Assembly: GCF_013085545.1 (NCBI RefSeq)
Contig: NZ_CP039543.1
Span: 2,294,001-2,358,000, forward strand
DNA from: Oceanidesulfovibrio marinus
GTDB lineage: Bacteria > Desulfobacterota > Desulfovibrionia > Desulfovibrionales > Desulfovibrionaceae
Direction of reading: 5' to 3'
DNA length: 64,000 nt
Shown: positions 18,364-27,015 of the stretch, piece by piece
How the letters are laid out: every line of letters starts with the position of its first letter
How positions within the stretch are numbered: the stretch's first letter is position 1
Position numbers and translations under genes: made by a program
The notes under the pieces: model-generated
The model's input: the letters and a program-made list of their open reading frames with translations, nothing else
What the model was told of the DNA's origin: nothing
Database searches by the model: none

Positions 18364-19083
18364 TTACGTCCCTTTAGCAAGCGTCCGTCCGGGCCTGATG
18401 AGGCGTGGCACCGCGGCTGCCAGGGTTTCCAGCGCGGCCTGCAGATTCCAACCGGTACGGCTCCCGACCTCGTTGGACACGCCGCGCAGTTCGATGAACG
18501 GGACGGCCGCGCGCATGGCGGCCAGCGCCCAGGGAAAGCCTTCCATGTTCTCGGTCAGCGGCGCATATTGCGCCACGATGCGCTCGCGTGTCTGACTGCA
18601 GGCAGTGACCCCGGCCACGGTGACCGACGGCCCGGCCGTGCACTGCGGGAGCTCCGCGCCTATCCTCGCTGCGTCGCCTTCCGGGTCGAGCGCCACCGTG
18701 TCCCAGACCTCGACGCCTTTGCCGGCGTGCTGCGGAAACTTGAGGCCCCGCGGGTCCACACCTTCCGGCGTGCGCAGACCGTACTCCGGGAATATCTCGC
18801 TGTCGGCCAGGGCAAGGCTGCCGATGGGAGCACGCGACGTATCGAACGTACCGGCCACACCTACCAGAACCACGCCGGCTATCGTACCAGAGGCCAGGGC
18901 CGCGCCGGCTGCCAGGGCCGCGTTCACGGGCCCCACGCCGGTCACCAGCAGCGCTGTCTCCTGGCCCAGAATCGTCCTGCGTTCGATCGTACCCGGCCCA
19001 GGGAGCGCGCCGGCAGCGCCCTCGCACAGGCTCAATGCAGCCTCCAGCTCCATGGCTGTGGCGGATGCGATCAGCAAGGCCAT
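18364..19083 (-). CDS. mqnB: Futalosine hydrolase (MqnB)
   Basis: A 239-residue nucleosidase-like protein. It has the nucleoside phosphorylase fold motifs VTGVGPVNAAL and VLVGVAGTFD, and the late TENMEGFPWALAAMRA plus ELRGVSNEVGSR, characteristic of futalosine hydrolase. It releases hypoxanthine from futalosine to give dehypoxanthine futalosine in the alternative menaquinone pathway. The start at 19083, 5 bases after the upstream stop codon, was preferred over an ATG at 19152, which would overlap the upstream dehydrogenase. Neighbouring prenyl synthase and ubiE genes support the menaquinone assignment; other mqn genes are not in the window. Confidence 0.9.
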   Translation of the reverse strand: MALLIASATAMELEAALSLCEGAAGALPGPGTIERRTILGQETALLVTGVGPVNAALAAGAALASGTIAGVVLVGVAGTFDTSRAPIGSLALADSEIFPEYGLRTPEGVDPRGLKFPQHAGKGVEVWDTVALDPEGDAARIGAELPQCTAGPSVTVAGVTACSQTRERIVAQYAPLTENMEGFPWALAAMRAAVPFIELRGVSNEVGSRTGWNLQAALETLAAAVPRLIRPGRTLAKGT

Positions 19084-19087
19084 GCGA

Positions 19088-20404
19088 CTACAGGCGCCAG
19101 TAGGCGAGCCCCGCGGACTCGAAGGTTTCCTTGTCCAGGAAGCCGCGGACATCCACCACCACGGCGGCGTCCGGGTTGCGGAACATGGCGCGCACCTTGT
19201 CCGGCGTGAGCGCGGCGAACTCCTGGTGCGACACGGCCACGATCACGGCGTCCAGGTCGGTCATGGCCTCCATGCCCACCAGATCCAGGCCGTACTCCTC
19301 CCGCGCTTCCTCTGGAACCGCGAGCGGATCGTGCACCAGAACCTGGCAGTTGTACTCCTCGATCTCCCTGATCACATCGGTGACGCGGGTGTTGCGCAGG
19401 TCCGGCACGTTCTCCTTGAAGGTAAGGCCCAGCACGCCGACCCGGCTGGCACACGTGCAGCCGCCATTGCGCACCATCATCTTGATGCAGGTCTGGGCCA
19501 CGTGCCGGCCCATGTCATCGTTGATGCGCCGGCCCGCGAGGATGACCTCGGGGTGGTAGTCCAGCATCTGCGCCTTGAAGGTCAGGTAGTACGGGTCCAC
19601 GCCGATGCAGTGGCCGCCCACCAGACCCGGTGAGAACGGGAGGAAGTTCCACTTGGTGCCGGCCGCCTCCAGAACCTCGCGCGTGTCGATGTCCATGCGG
19701 TCGAAGATCAGCGAAAGCTCGTTCATCAGGGCGATGTTCAGGTCGCGTTGCGTGTTCTCGATGACTTTGGCGGCCTCGGCCACCTTGATGGTGGAGGCGC
19801 GGTGGGTGCCGGCCTTGACCACGGTGCCGTAGAGCTTTTCCAACAGTGCGCCCGTGGCTTCGTCCTGCCCGGCCACCACCTTCACGATGGTCTCCAGGGT
19901 GTGGACTTTGTCGCCGGGGTTGATGCGCTCCGGTGAGTAGCCCACGGTGAAGTCCGGGCCGCAGCTCAAGCCGGACTCCCGCTCCAGCAAGGGCACGCAG
20001 ATTTCCTCGGTCAGACCGGGGTAGACCGTGGACTCGTACGCCACGACCGAGCCCTTGGCCATGTGCTTGCCCACGGTGATGGACGCGGAGCGCACCGGCG
20101 TGAGATCCGGGTTGCGCGAGGTGTCTATGGGCGTGGGCACGGCCACGATGATGACGCCAGCCTCGGCCAGGCGTTTGGGATCGCTGGTGAAGTCGATGTC
20201 CGCGCCCTGGAGCCGCGCATCGTCCACCTCACGGGTGTGGTCGTGCCCGCCCTTCAACTCGGTAATGCGGCTGTCGTTGATGTCGAAGCCGATGACCTTG
20301 AAGTGGGGGGCCATGGCCACGGCCAGCGGCAGGCCCACATACCCCAGGCCCACCACGGCGACAGCGCGCTCCCTGTTCTGTAATGATTCAAAATCTACAA
20401 TCAT
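19088..20404 (-). CDS. Nucleotide-sugar (UDP-HexNAc type) dehydrogenase
   Basis: A 438-residue NAD-dependent dehydrogenase. The N-terminal Rossmann motif is VVGLGYVGLPLA, and the catalytic cysteine is in GGHCIGVDPYYL (about residues 260-271). The C-terminal GLTFKENVPDLRNTR is characteristic of the family. It oxidises C6 of a UDP-sugar to a uronic acid; the sequence resembles the TviB/WbpO (UDP-N-acetylglucosamine or galactosamine) branch more than UDP-glucose dehydrogenase. It lies 5 bases before mqnB in the same transcription direction. No other surface polysaccharide gene is nearby, so its presence in a menaquinone/purine operon is odd. Confidence 0.9.
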   Translation of the reverse strand: MIVDFESLQNRERAVAVVGLGYVGLPLAVAMAPHFKVIGFDINDSRITELKGGHDHTREVDDARLQGADIDFTSDPKRLAEAGVIIVAVPTPIDTSRNPDLTPVRSASITVGKHMAKGSVVAYESTVYPGLTEEICVPLLERESGLSCGPDFTVGYSPERINPGDKVHTLETIVKVVAGQDEATGALLEKLYGTVVKAGTHRASTIKVAEAAKVIENTQRDLNIALMNELSLIFDRMDIDTREVLEAAGTKWNFLPFSPGLVGGHCIGVDPYYLTFKAQMLDYHPEVILAGRRINDDMGRHVAQTCIKMMVRNGGCTCASRVGVLGLTFKENVPDLRNTRVTDVIREIEEYNCQVLVHDPLAVPEEAREEYGLDLVGMEAMTDLDAVIVAVSHQEFAALTPDKVRAMFRNPDAAVVVDVRGFLDKETFESAGLAYWRL

Positions 20405-20463
20405 ATCAGAGCCCTTGTGTGTACTTCTTTACATATGGTTCGTATCCCGGCTATGCATGCGGG

Positions 20464-20661
20464 ATGGACTTCAATTGGAAAACCTTCATCACGGCCCTTG
20501 GCCTGGCGTTCGTCATCGAGGGACTGCCCTACTTCCTGTTTGCGGAACGCATGCCGAAGATCCTTGCCATGCTTGCCGAACGGCCGCCGTCCTTTCTGCG
20601 CGGCATGGGGCTCATGGCCATGATCATCGGCCTGGCCGTGCTTCTTGTCGTTCGCGCCTAG
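20464..20661 (+). CDS. DUF2065-family small membrane protein
   Basis: A 65-residue protein with two membrane segments (about residues 7-25 and 47-63), matching the YjeT/DUF2065 family pattern (FITALGLAFVIEGLPYFLF, then MGLMAMIIGLAVLL). The function of this family is unknown. The start at 20464 was chosen because the family begins there; the frame is open to 20383. It is divergent from the nucleotide-sugar dehydrogenase gene and convergent with ubiE, and their stop codons overlap in the tetranucleotide CTAG. Confidence 0.8.
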   Translation: MDFNWKTFITALGLAFVIEGLPYFLFAERMPKILAMLAERPPSFLRGMGLMAMIIGLAVLLVVRA

Positions 20662-21410
20662 CCTTCCGCGCGCCGCGGCGTCTCTGCGATGTGCAGGTTC
20701 ACGATGCCCCAGCTGAGCGGCAGGCAGTAGACCGTCTCGAACCCGGCGTCCAGCAGCTCGCGCGCCAGGGCCCGCTCATCCGGAAAGGCGCGTATGGTGT
20801 CGGCCAAGTATTGGTAAGCCGCCTTGTCCCCGGAAACGATGCGCCCGGCCAGCGGCAGCAGATAGTTCAGGTACAGGTTGTAGATGCCGCGGAGGATGCG
20901 CTTCTTGCCGCTGCCGAACTCCAGGATGAGGAACTGGCCGCCCGGCTCCAGCACGCGCAGCACCTCGGCGTAGGCGTCCTGCCTGGGAACGATGTTGCGA
21001 ATGCCGAAGGCCACGGTCATGCACTGGGCCGAGCCGTCGGCCAGGGGCAGCCGCCTGCCGTCCGCCACCACACGGGAAACGCGCTTCTCCAGCCCGCGCT
21101 TGGAAATCTTCGAGGCGCCCTGGTCCAGCATGGGCTTGGAGAAATCCACAGCCGTGATGCGCGTGGCCTGGTAGCGCTTTGCCAGCATCACCGTCACGTC
21201 CAGCGTGCCGGCGGCAAGGTCCACGATGTGGCCCCGGCCCCCGGGCGGCTCGGCCTCGCGCACCAGCACCTTGCGCCAGTGGATGTCCAGCCCCAGACTG
21301 AGAAAATGATTGAGAAAGTCGTACCAGCGCGAGATGCGGCCAAACATGGAGCGCACCCGCCCGGCGTGTGATTCCTTGCGTTCTGCTTCCTGCAGCGACT
21401 CCTCAGTCAC
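20658..21410 (-). CDS. ubiE: Demethylmenaquinone methyltransferase (UbiE/MenG)
   Basis: A 250-residue SAM-dependent methyltransferase that completes menaquinone. The family signature YDFLNHFLSLGLDIHWRK is near the N-terminus, the SAM loop is VDLAAGTLDVT, and the second UbiE signature contains AFGIRNI and LRVLEPGGQFLILEF. The start is taken as GTG at 21410: it has a GGGGAGG site and overlaps the stop codon of the upstream small ORF by 8 bases, giving translational coupling. A longer frame to 21539 would run through that ORF. The neighbouring mqnB and prenyl synthase genes support the menaquinone role. Confidence 0.93.
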   Translation of the reverse strand: MTEESLQEAERKESHAGRVRSMFGRISRWYDFLNHFLSLGLDIHWRKVLVREAEPPGGRGHIVDLAAGTLDVTVMLAKRYQATRITAVDFSKPMLDQGASKISKRGLEKRVSRVVADGRRLPLADGSAQCMTVAFGIRNIVPRQDAYAEVLRVLEPGGQFLILEFGSGKKRILRGIYNLYLNYLLPLAGRIVSGDKAAYQYLADTIRAFPDERALARELLDAGFETVYCLPLSWGIVNLHIAETPRRAEG

Positions 21411-21582
21411 GTTCCTCCCCTTGGACCGGACCGCCTGCGTCGTCGCGCAGTGTTTCCCGCACCTTCTCGTAGATGGCGGGGAAGAACTCCTGAAAGTTTT
21501 GGGGCGATACCCGGCCCACCTCGATGAACTTGACCACAATCTCCTTGGTCACCTGGAGTGCTTGCGCCTTCTCCTTGTCCAC
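21403..21582 (-). CDS. Small conserved-looking protein coupled to ubiE
   Basis: A 59-residue acidic, helical protein with the sequence VTKEIVVKFIEVGRVSPQNF followed by FPAIYEKVRETL. I do not recognise a named family, though short proteins of this look occur in Desulfovibrio genomes. The GTG at 21582 was chosen because GGAGG lies 8 bases upstream; another GTG at 21606 lacks a site. Its stop overlaps the ubiE start by 8 bases, so the two are translationally coupled. A terminator-like structure lies upstream at 21663-21725. Confidence 0.6.
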   Translation of the reverse strand: MDKEKAQALQVTKEIVVKFIEVGRVSPQNFQEFFPAIYEKVRETLRDDAGGPVQGEERD

Positions 21583-21662
21583 GTCGTATGCCTCCGCGCC
21601 GCGCACCGGTGCTGTCCGGCCGCGGTTTCGCTGGTTTCAAATCGTCTGGCGCACCTTGCCGC

Positions 21663-21725
21663 GCATACAAAAAACCCGTCCGGGGGGAAATGGCCTCGAC
21701 CGCGTCAGAGAGCTCGCCGGACGGG
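21663..21725 (-). terminator. Probable terminator after the giant coiled-coil gene
   Basis: Perfect 9-base stem cccgtccgg (21675-21683) with ccggacggg (21717-21725), followed on the minus strand by TTTTTTGTATGC. The 33-base loop is long. A second, shorter hairpin (agggccgc/gcggccct, 21822-21842) lies closer to the stop codon but has only a weak T run. Confidence 0.55.
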
Positions 21726-21878
21726 AAAAAAGAAAAAACCCGAGAGGCCCCTTCTTTTTTCTGGTTCGTTATCACTGTCCGCCCGTGCAGTCGAGAGCGT
21801 GAATTGCCCCTGCAACGAAGAAGGGCCGCATAACGCGGCCCTCAGAAATTGTCATGAGTTTCAAGCTGCTGACTGCGG

Positions 21879-24800
21879 CTACTCCTCCGCCAGCAGGTTG
21901 CTGATCTCCTCGCGGATGATCCGCGCGGCCGACTTGGCCGCTTCCTTTTCTATGGTCGCGGTCATCTCCTGGCGCAGCCGTGCAGCCATCACGTTCCAGT
22001 CCTCGTGGCTCACTGTCTTGCGCTCCAGCTGCTCCACACCTTCGCGGATCACGCGTTCCAGCTGCCCGGTCAGGTTGCCCACCAGGTTCTCGTAGATGTC
22101 GGAGTCCTCGGAGAGCGAATCGCGCATTCTGGACTCCACGGCGTCGGCAATGGCCTGGCTCGCATCCTCGCCAATGGGCATCTGACCCAGACGCTGCTCC
22201 ACGTCGGCCGCGACAGACTCGCGGAACCCAGGCAGCTTCTCTTCCAGTATCTCGGAAGCGGCGGTGCGCAGCTCCTTGGCTGTGGGCCTGGCCTTGGCGG
22301 CCAGCTCTTCCAGATGCGCGTCGAGTCGTTCGTGCTCCGCAGTCGCGGCCGCTCCCACGCGCTGATCGATCGATGCCTGGAGCGTGCCCAGGGCCTTCTC
22401 CATGGCCGGGGCCATGCGCTCGTCCACCACGGCCGCCATGTCGCTGCGGGAGACGCCTTCCTCGCGGAACCTGCGCAACGCCTCGTCCAGCTTGTCCGCC
22501 AGCGACTCCAGCTCGTGCTGACGCTCCTTGGATATCTCGCCCAGCCGCTCTTCCAGCCGGCTGTGGAACGGACCGCCTTCGTCCATGGCCTCCACGATGC
22601 CGCTGCTGATGGCGTTGATGACCGGATCGGGCACGGTATCCGGATCGCCGAACCGCTCGATGACCTGGCTCAGGCGGGACTCCAGCGCCATGTTGTCCAG
22701 CCGCGCCGACTCCTCCATGGAGCCGATGCGCTCCTCGATGCGGGACGCAATGGCCCCGCCGGAAGCCAGCGCCTTGCCCAGCTCGTCCTGCAGGGCGGTG
22801 CGTACAGCTTCTTCGCTCACGCCGCTTTCCTTGGGCTGCGCCGCCGCGGTCTCTTCCGCCGTCTTGCGGATGCTCTCCATCTCGTCGGAGAGCTCGCTCT
22901 TCAGATTGCTCACAGCCTGCTCGATCTTCGCAGTCAGCGCTGCGGCAATGGAACCGTTCTCGGCAAGCTCCTTGTCCAGCTCTTCGCGCAGGGTCGTGCG
23001 GGTGGATTCGGCCAGCGCGCCCTCGGCAGGCTGCGCCGCCGCGGTCTCTTCCGCCGTCTTGCGGATGGCTTCCATCTCGCCGGAGAGCTCGCTCTTCAGA
23101 TTGCTCACAGCCTGCTCGATCTTCGCAGTCAGAGCTGCGGCAATGGAACCGTTCTCGGCAAGCTCCTTGTCCAGCTCTTCGCGCAGGGTCGTGCGGGTGG
23201 ATTCGGCCAGCGCGTCCTCGGCAGGCTGCGCCGCCGCGGTCTCTTCCGCCGTCTTGCGGATGGCATCCATCTCTCCGGAAAGCTCGCTCTTCAGATTGCT
23301 CACGGCCTGTTCGATCTTCGCAGTCAGCGCTGCGGCAATGGAACCGTTCTCGGCAAGCTCCTTGTCCAGCTCCTCGCGCAGGGTCGTGCGGGTGGAGTCG
23401 GCCAGCGCGTCCTCGGCAGGTTGCGCCGCCGCGGTCTCTTCCGCTGTCTTGCGGATGGCATCCATCTCGCCGGAAAGCTCGCTCTTCAGGGTGCCCACTG
23501 CCTGTTCGATCTTCGCAGTCAGAGCTGCGGCAATGGAACCGTTCTCGGCAAGCTCCTTGTCCAGCTCCTCGCGCAGGGTCGTGCGGGTGGTCTCGGCCAG
23601 CGCGTCCTCGGCAGGTTGCGCCGCCGCGGTCTCCTCCGCTGTCTTGCGGATGGCTTCCATCTCGCCGGAGAGCTCGCTCTTCAGGGTGCCCACTGCCTGT
23701 TCGATCTTCTCCGCAATCTTCGCGGCAATGGAGCCGTCGTCGGCCACGGCGCCTTGCAGCGCCTCGTCCACGGTGGACTGCGCCTTCTGCGTCGCGGCGC
23801 TCTCTACGGCATCCTGCGTGGGGGCCTGGGAAATTTTCTCGGAAAGCGCATCCAGCTCGTCCAGCCGCGCCACTTTCTGTTCCAGCGCGTCAAGCTGCCC
23901 CGCTTTCTGCTCCAGCGTATCCAGCCGCTCGGCATTGGCCGCACGGGCCTGCTCCAGCGAGGCTTCCAGTCCTGCCACGCGGTTTGCCAGCTCCTCGTCC
24001 CGGCTCGGCTGCATCTCGCCGAGGCTTTCCCGGAACGCGTCGAGCTGCTGCGTCACCAGCGCAACCACGGCGCCGTTCTCGCCAAGGTTCTCGTCCAGCC
24101 GTTTCATGGCGTCGCGCAGGGAATGCTCCAGTGTTCCGGCGGATTGCGAAATGCGGTCGAGCTCGCCCTCCAGTGTGGAGATGCGCTCCATGAGCCCTTC
24201 CCGCTCGGCAGCGACGTCTTCCAGGGCGTTGATGCGCGACTCCATGGCCTCCAGCGTGGCGATAAGCTGCTCGGCTGCTTCCTGGTCGAAGGCTGGTTGT
24301 GCCACAGGTTCGGGCGCGGGTTCGGGAGCGGCCGCCACCTCTTCCTCGATGGCCGCCTCTTCGGCAACAGCTTGCTCCGAAGCAGGCTCCTCGAATGCAA
24401 ACTCCTCGGCCGCCACCGCCGCCTCTTCCGGCAGCTCCGCCTCGAAGCCGAAATCCTCCTCGGCTGCAGGTGCTTCCTCTTCCAGCAGGAACTCGCCGGC
24501 CTCGATCTCCTCTTCCAGGGTAAACTCGTCGGCAGGGGGTTCTTCCAGCGCGAACTCGCCGAGCTCGGTCTCTTCCTCAAGGCTCAGCTCGCCGCCCTCG
24601 GCAGGGGTCTCCTCCAGGGTGAACTCTGCAGCCGGAGCCTCTTCCTCGAACTCCAGCTCCACCTCGGGAGCCTCCAGCTCGAAGCCCGGCTCTTCCTCGG
24701 GAGTACCGGCGGCCTCTTCCGCCTCCGGCACCTCGATGTCCCACTCCCCGCCGGCATCGGCGGCAGGAAGCTGCTCGCCGGTCTCGCCCAGGCCCATGAC

Positions 24801-25922
24801 GTCGCCGAGCTCCCCAAGACCGCCCAGGGACTCGTCAAAGGTATCGGAAAGGTCCACCAGATCCTCCCCGAAATCCACGGCCTCGTCGTTGGCCAGGGCA
24901 GGCGCAGGCTCGCCGGCTTCTATAATGTCCTCCAGGCCCAGGTCGATGAGATCGTCGCCCTCGCCGCCGGGAGCGGGCTCGGTGATGTCTTCCAGATCCA
25001 GCGCGGTCTCGTCCTCGACCGCGAAATCGCTCATATTGAACTCGGCCTCGGCGCCGCCCTCTTCCGGCAGCTCCAGATCCGAAATCAGCTCTTCCAGGCC
25101 AAGCACATCGAGATCATCATCCGCCGGCCGGGCTGCCTCGGGCTCTGGTTCGGCCATGCCCTGGACAGCCGTGCTCTCGAACTCCATCTCGTCCAGGCCG
25201 AGCTCTGCCGCTTCGATGTCCGCCGTGGAAGACATGGGGCCGATGTCGTCGGCCGCGCCCTCGTCAGCGCCGAGCAGATCGTCCAGACCGGATATGTCGA
25301 AGTCCTCGTCGGCCACAAAGGCGTCGGCCTGGTCCTCATTATCGTCGTCCTCGCCCAGGTCCAGGGTCAGCTCGTCCTCGGCCTCCAGCTCGAAACCGCC
25401 CACGTCGGCGACGCCCTCGTTCTGGCCGGTCATGACTGTTGTGGCGGCCAGGTCATCGTCTTCTTCCTGATCCCCGATGGCGAAGTCTCCCAGGTCGTCC
25501 AGATCGTCGAGGTCCCTGTCGCGGGAGCTGAGCACCGTGGTGGCGGCAAGGTCATGGTCTTCGGAGATGTCCAGATCGGCTGTGGCGGCCAGAGGCGCGC
25601 CCAGGTCGAGGATGTCGTCTTCGCCTTCTGTTTCCAGCTCGAATCCGCTGAGGTCGAGGGCGTCGCCTTCGAGCTCCAGATCCACGGACGGCGCGTTGTC
25701 CCGGGCGGAGGCCCCTGCACGGGGCGGGGCCTGGGTGGCGGACTCGTCGTCCACATCCGACCCGGAAAACAGATCTTCCAGCTCCTGCTCAAAGCTCATG
25801 TCGAGATCGGAGGAGCCCATATCGAATGCATCATCCCCGGAATTGCCGGCTGACGGGTTCTCTACGACATCGGTCAGCTCGAGAACTTCGTCTTGCAGGT
25901 CCAGTTCAGGAACCTTGGACAT
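21879..25922 (-). CDS. Giant acidic coiled-coil protein with 65-residue repeats, function unknown
   Basis: A 1347-residue cytoplasmic protein with no signal peptide or membrane segment. Residues 1 to about 560 are extremely rich in Asp, Glu, Leu and Ala, with many short acidic modules such as LGLEELISDLELPEEGG; DEVLELTDVVE stands at residues 11-21. Residues about 560-1347 are helical and coiled-coil. Within them, about five copies of a 65-residue repeat (ELDKELAENGSIAAALTAKI and following) run from about 730 to 1030. The basic-acidic C-terminus ends in AARIIREEISNLLAEE. The plan of N-terminal short linear motif, acidic disordered linker and C-terminal helical domain recalls PopZ/DUF2497-type polar organisers, but I cannot show homology. 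It is a single-gene unit. Confidence 0.85.
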   Translation of the reverse strand: MSKVPELDLQDEVLELTDVVENPSAGNSGDDAFDMGSSDLDMSFEQELEDLFSGSDVDDESATQAPPRAGASARDNAPSVDLELEGDALDLSGFELETEGEDDILDLGAPLAATADLDISEDHDLAATTVLSSRDRDLDDLDDLGDFAIGDQEEDDDLAATTVMTGQNEGVADVGGFELEAEDELTLDLGEDDDNEDQADAFVADEDFDISGLDDLLGADEGAADDIGPMSSTADIEAAELGLDEMEFESTAVQGMAEPEPEAARPADDDLDVLGLEELISDLELPEEGGAEAEFNMSDFAVEDETALDLEDITEPAPGGEGDDLIDLGLEDIIEAGEPAPALANDEAVDFGEDLVDLSDTFDESLGGLGELGDVMGLGETGEQLPAADAGGEWDIEVPEAEEAAGTPEEEPGFELEAPEVELEFEEEAPAAEFTLEETPAEGGELSLEEETELGEFALEEPPADEFTLEEEIEAGEFLLEEEAPAAEEDFGFEAELPEEAAVAAEEFAFEEPASEQAVAEEAAIEEEVAAAPEPAPEPVAQPAFDQEAAEQLIATLEAMESRINALEDVAAEREGLMERISTLEGELDRISQSAGTLEHSLRDAMKRLDENLGENGAVVALVTQQLDAFRESLGEMQPSRDEELANRVAGLEASLEQARAANAERLDTLEQKAGQLDALEQKVARLDELDALSEKISQAPTQDAVESAATQKAQSTVDEALQGAVADDGSIAAKIAEKIEQAVGTLKSELSGEMEAIRKTAEETAAAQPAEDALAETTRTTLREELDKELAENGSIAAALTAKIEQAVGTLKSELSGEMDAIRKTAEETAAAQPAEDALADSTRTTLREELDKELAENGSIAAALTAKIEQAVSNLKSELSGEMDAIRKTAEETAAAQPAEDALAESTRTTLREELDKELAENGSIAAALTAKIEQAVSNLKSELSGEMEAIRKTAEETAAAQPAEGALAESTRTTLREELDKELAENGSIAAALTAKIEQAVSNLKSELSDEMESIRKTAEETAAAQPKESGVSEEAVRTALQDELGKALASGGAIASRIEERIGSMEESARLDNMALESRLSQVIERFGDPDTVPDPVINAISSGIVEAMDEGGPFHSRLEERLGEISKERQHELESLADKLDEALRRFREEGVSRSDMAAVVDERMAPAMEKALGTLQASIDQRVGAAATAEHERLDAHLEELAAKARPTAKELRTAASEILEEKLPGFRESVAADVEQRLGQMPIGEDASQAIADAVESRMRDSLSEDSDIYENLVGNLTGQLERVIREGVEQLERKTVSHEDWNVMAARLRQEMTATIEKEAAKSAARIIREEISNLLAEE
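22830..23735 (-). repeat. 195-bp tandem repeats within the giant coiled-coil gene
   Basis: The anchor gcggtctctt/c-tccgcc or gct recurs at 22846, 23041, 23236, 23431 and 23626, exactly 195 bases apart, so the unit encodes 65 residues. The copies differ at few positions (AESTRT/ADSTRT/AETTRT; GEMDAI/GEMEAI/DEMESI), implying recent duplication or gene conversion. A diverged copy continues to about 22735. Copy number could vary between strains. Confidence 0.9.
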
Positions 25923-26244
25923 ACGTCACCTTCCGTTCGTGATTTGTGTGGTCGGAAAGCAGGAAGGAAAGAATCGCATCGCCGCCGTCTGCGAACCGGG
26001 TTACGGCGCATCCGGCAATGCAGGGAGTTGGCGACTCACTGGCGCGATATCGTCCGTTCATACGCGCATCTCGCATGGCCTGTTGCGTGACGGACTCATA
26101 CAACGTTCTTCAATGCACTCGCGATGCAATTGCGTCCCAAACATTATGGTTTTGTCTAATCTACAACACCTGATATGGAAACACAAAAATCGTAAGTATG
26201 CAAGGCATTTTGAAATTCAGCGGACATGGCACCCCTGCCGGGCC
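25923..26244. other. Non-coding stretch upstream of the giant coiled-coil gene
   Basis: A 322-base gap between cobJ/cbiH (which ends at 26245) and the coiled-coil gene start. It is AT-richer than the surroundings, especially 26140-26220, and should contain the promoter of the coiled-coil gene. I saw no tRNA, clear terminator or riboswitch in it. Confidence 0.5.
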
Positions 26245-27015
26245 TCAAGAGTCCTCCTGGCTGTCCAGGCCGTACTTCTTCATATAACCACGTGGTGTGA
26301 CTAGATGTTTACCCAGAACGCGTGTGCTTTCCGAACCGATCACCAGCACCGTCAGCATATCGACCGTATCCGGATCGAGCGTTCCCAGGGTCTCCACACG
26401 CACCTCCTGCCCGGCTCGATAGGCCTGCCGCACCACGCCTACCGGCGTCTCCGCGGGCTTCCACTGCCGCAGCAGCTCCAGCACCCGGCCAAGCTGCCAC
26501 TGCCGGCCCTTGGAGCGCGGGTTGTAGAGCACCAGCACGAAGTCGCCCTGCGCCGCATGTGCAACCCGGCGTTCGATCACATCCCACGGCGTCAGCCGGT
26601 CGCTCAGCGACACGGCCGCAAAGTCGTGCATCAACGGCGCGCCCAGAAGCGCGGCCGCCGCGCTCAGCGCAGAGACGCCCGGTACCACCGTGATTTCGAC
26701 GCGGTCGGCGTAGCCCTTGTCGTAGGCCAGCTCATACACAAGGCCCGCCATGCCGTAGATGCCGGCGTCGCCGCCGCTGACAACGGCCGTGGGCCGGCCG
26801 GCATAGGCTGTCTCCAGCGCCGCACTGCAACGCGCTACCTCGCCGGTCATGCCAGTCTGGAGAATGTCCTTGCCCTCCAGCAGCCCGGCCGGCAGCAGAT
26901 CCAGGTAGCGGCCGTAGCCGGCAATCACCTCGGACCGCTCCAGCGCATCCACGGCCATGGGCGGCAGCAGGCAGGGGTCGCCCGGCCCGGTGGACACAAC
27001 CCACAGCGGCGTCAC
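26245..27015 (-). CDS. cobJ: Precorrin-3B C17-methyltransferase (CbiH/CobJ)
   Basis: A 256-residue SAM-dependent tetrapyrrole methylase. The family N-terminus VVSTGPGDPCLLPPMA (VGxGPGD-like), the central VSGGDAGIYGMAG and VPGVSALSAAAALLGAP are the signatures of this enzyme class. VLYNPRSKGRQWQL is typical of CobJ/CbiH. It methylates C17 during ring contraction in cobalamin synthesis. The start is GTG at 27015, overlapping the cbiG stop codon by 4 bases (GTGA), so it is coupled to cbiG. The order on the minus strand is hemL, cbiG, cobJ, away from the main cbi operon at 32-38 kb. Confidence 0.93.
   Translation of the reverse strand: MTPLWVVSTGPGDPCLLPPMAVDALERSEVIAGYGRYLDLLPAGLLEGKDILQTGMTGEVARCSAALETAYAGRPTAVVSGGDAGIYGMAGLVYELAYDKGYADRVEITVVPGVSALSAAAALLGAPLMHDFAAVSLSDRLTPWDVIERRVAHAAQGDFVLVLYNPRSKGRQWQLGRVLELLRQWKPAETPVGVVRQAYRAGQEVRVETLGTLDPDTVDMLTVLVIGSESTRVLGKHLVTPRGYMKKYGLDSQEDS

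Noticed and set aside
22830-23735. Regular repeats resembling a CRISPR array
   Set aside because: Period is 195 bases, all within a coding frame, with no short repeat/spacer structure.
22005-25853. Long plus-strand open frames (also 22528-25470) opposite the giant coiled-coil gene
   Set aside because: The composition is Ser- and Ala-heavy or low complexity and the internal repeats are only the mirror of the real repeats.
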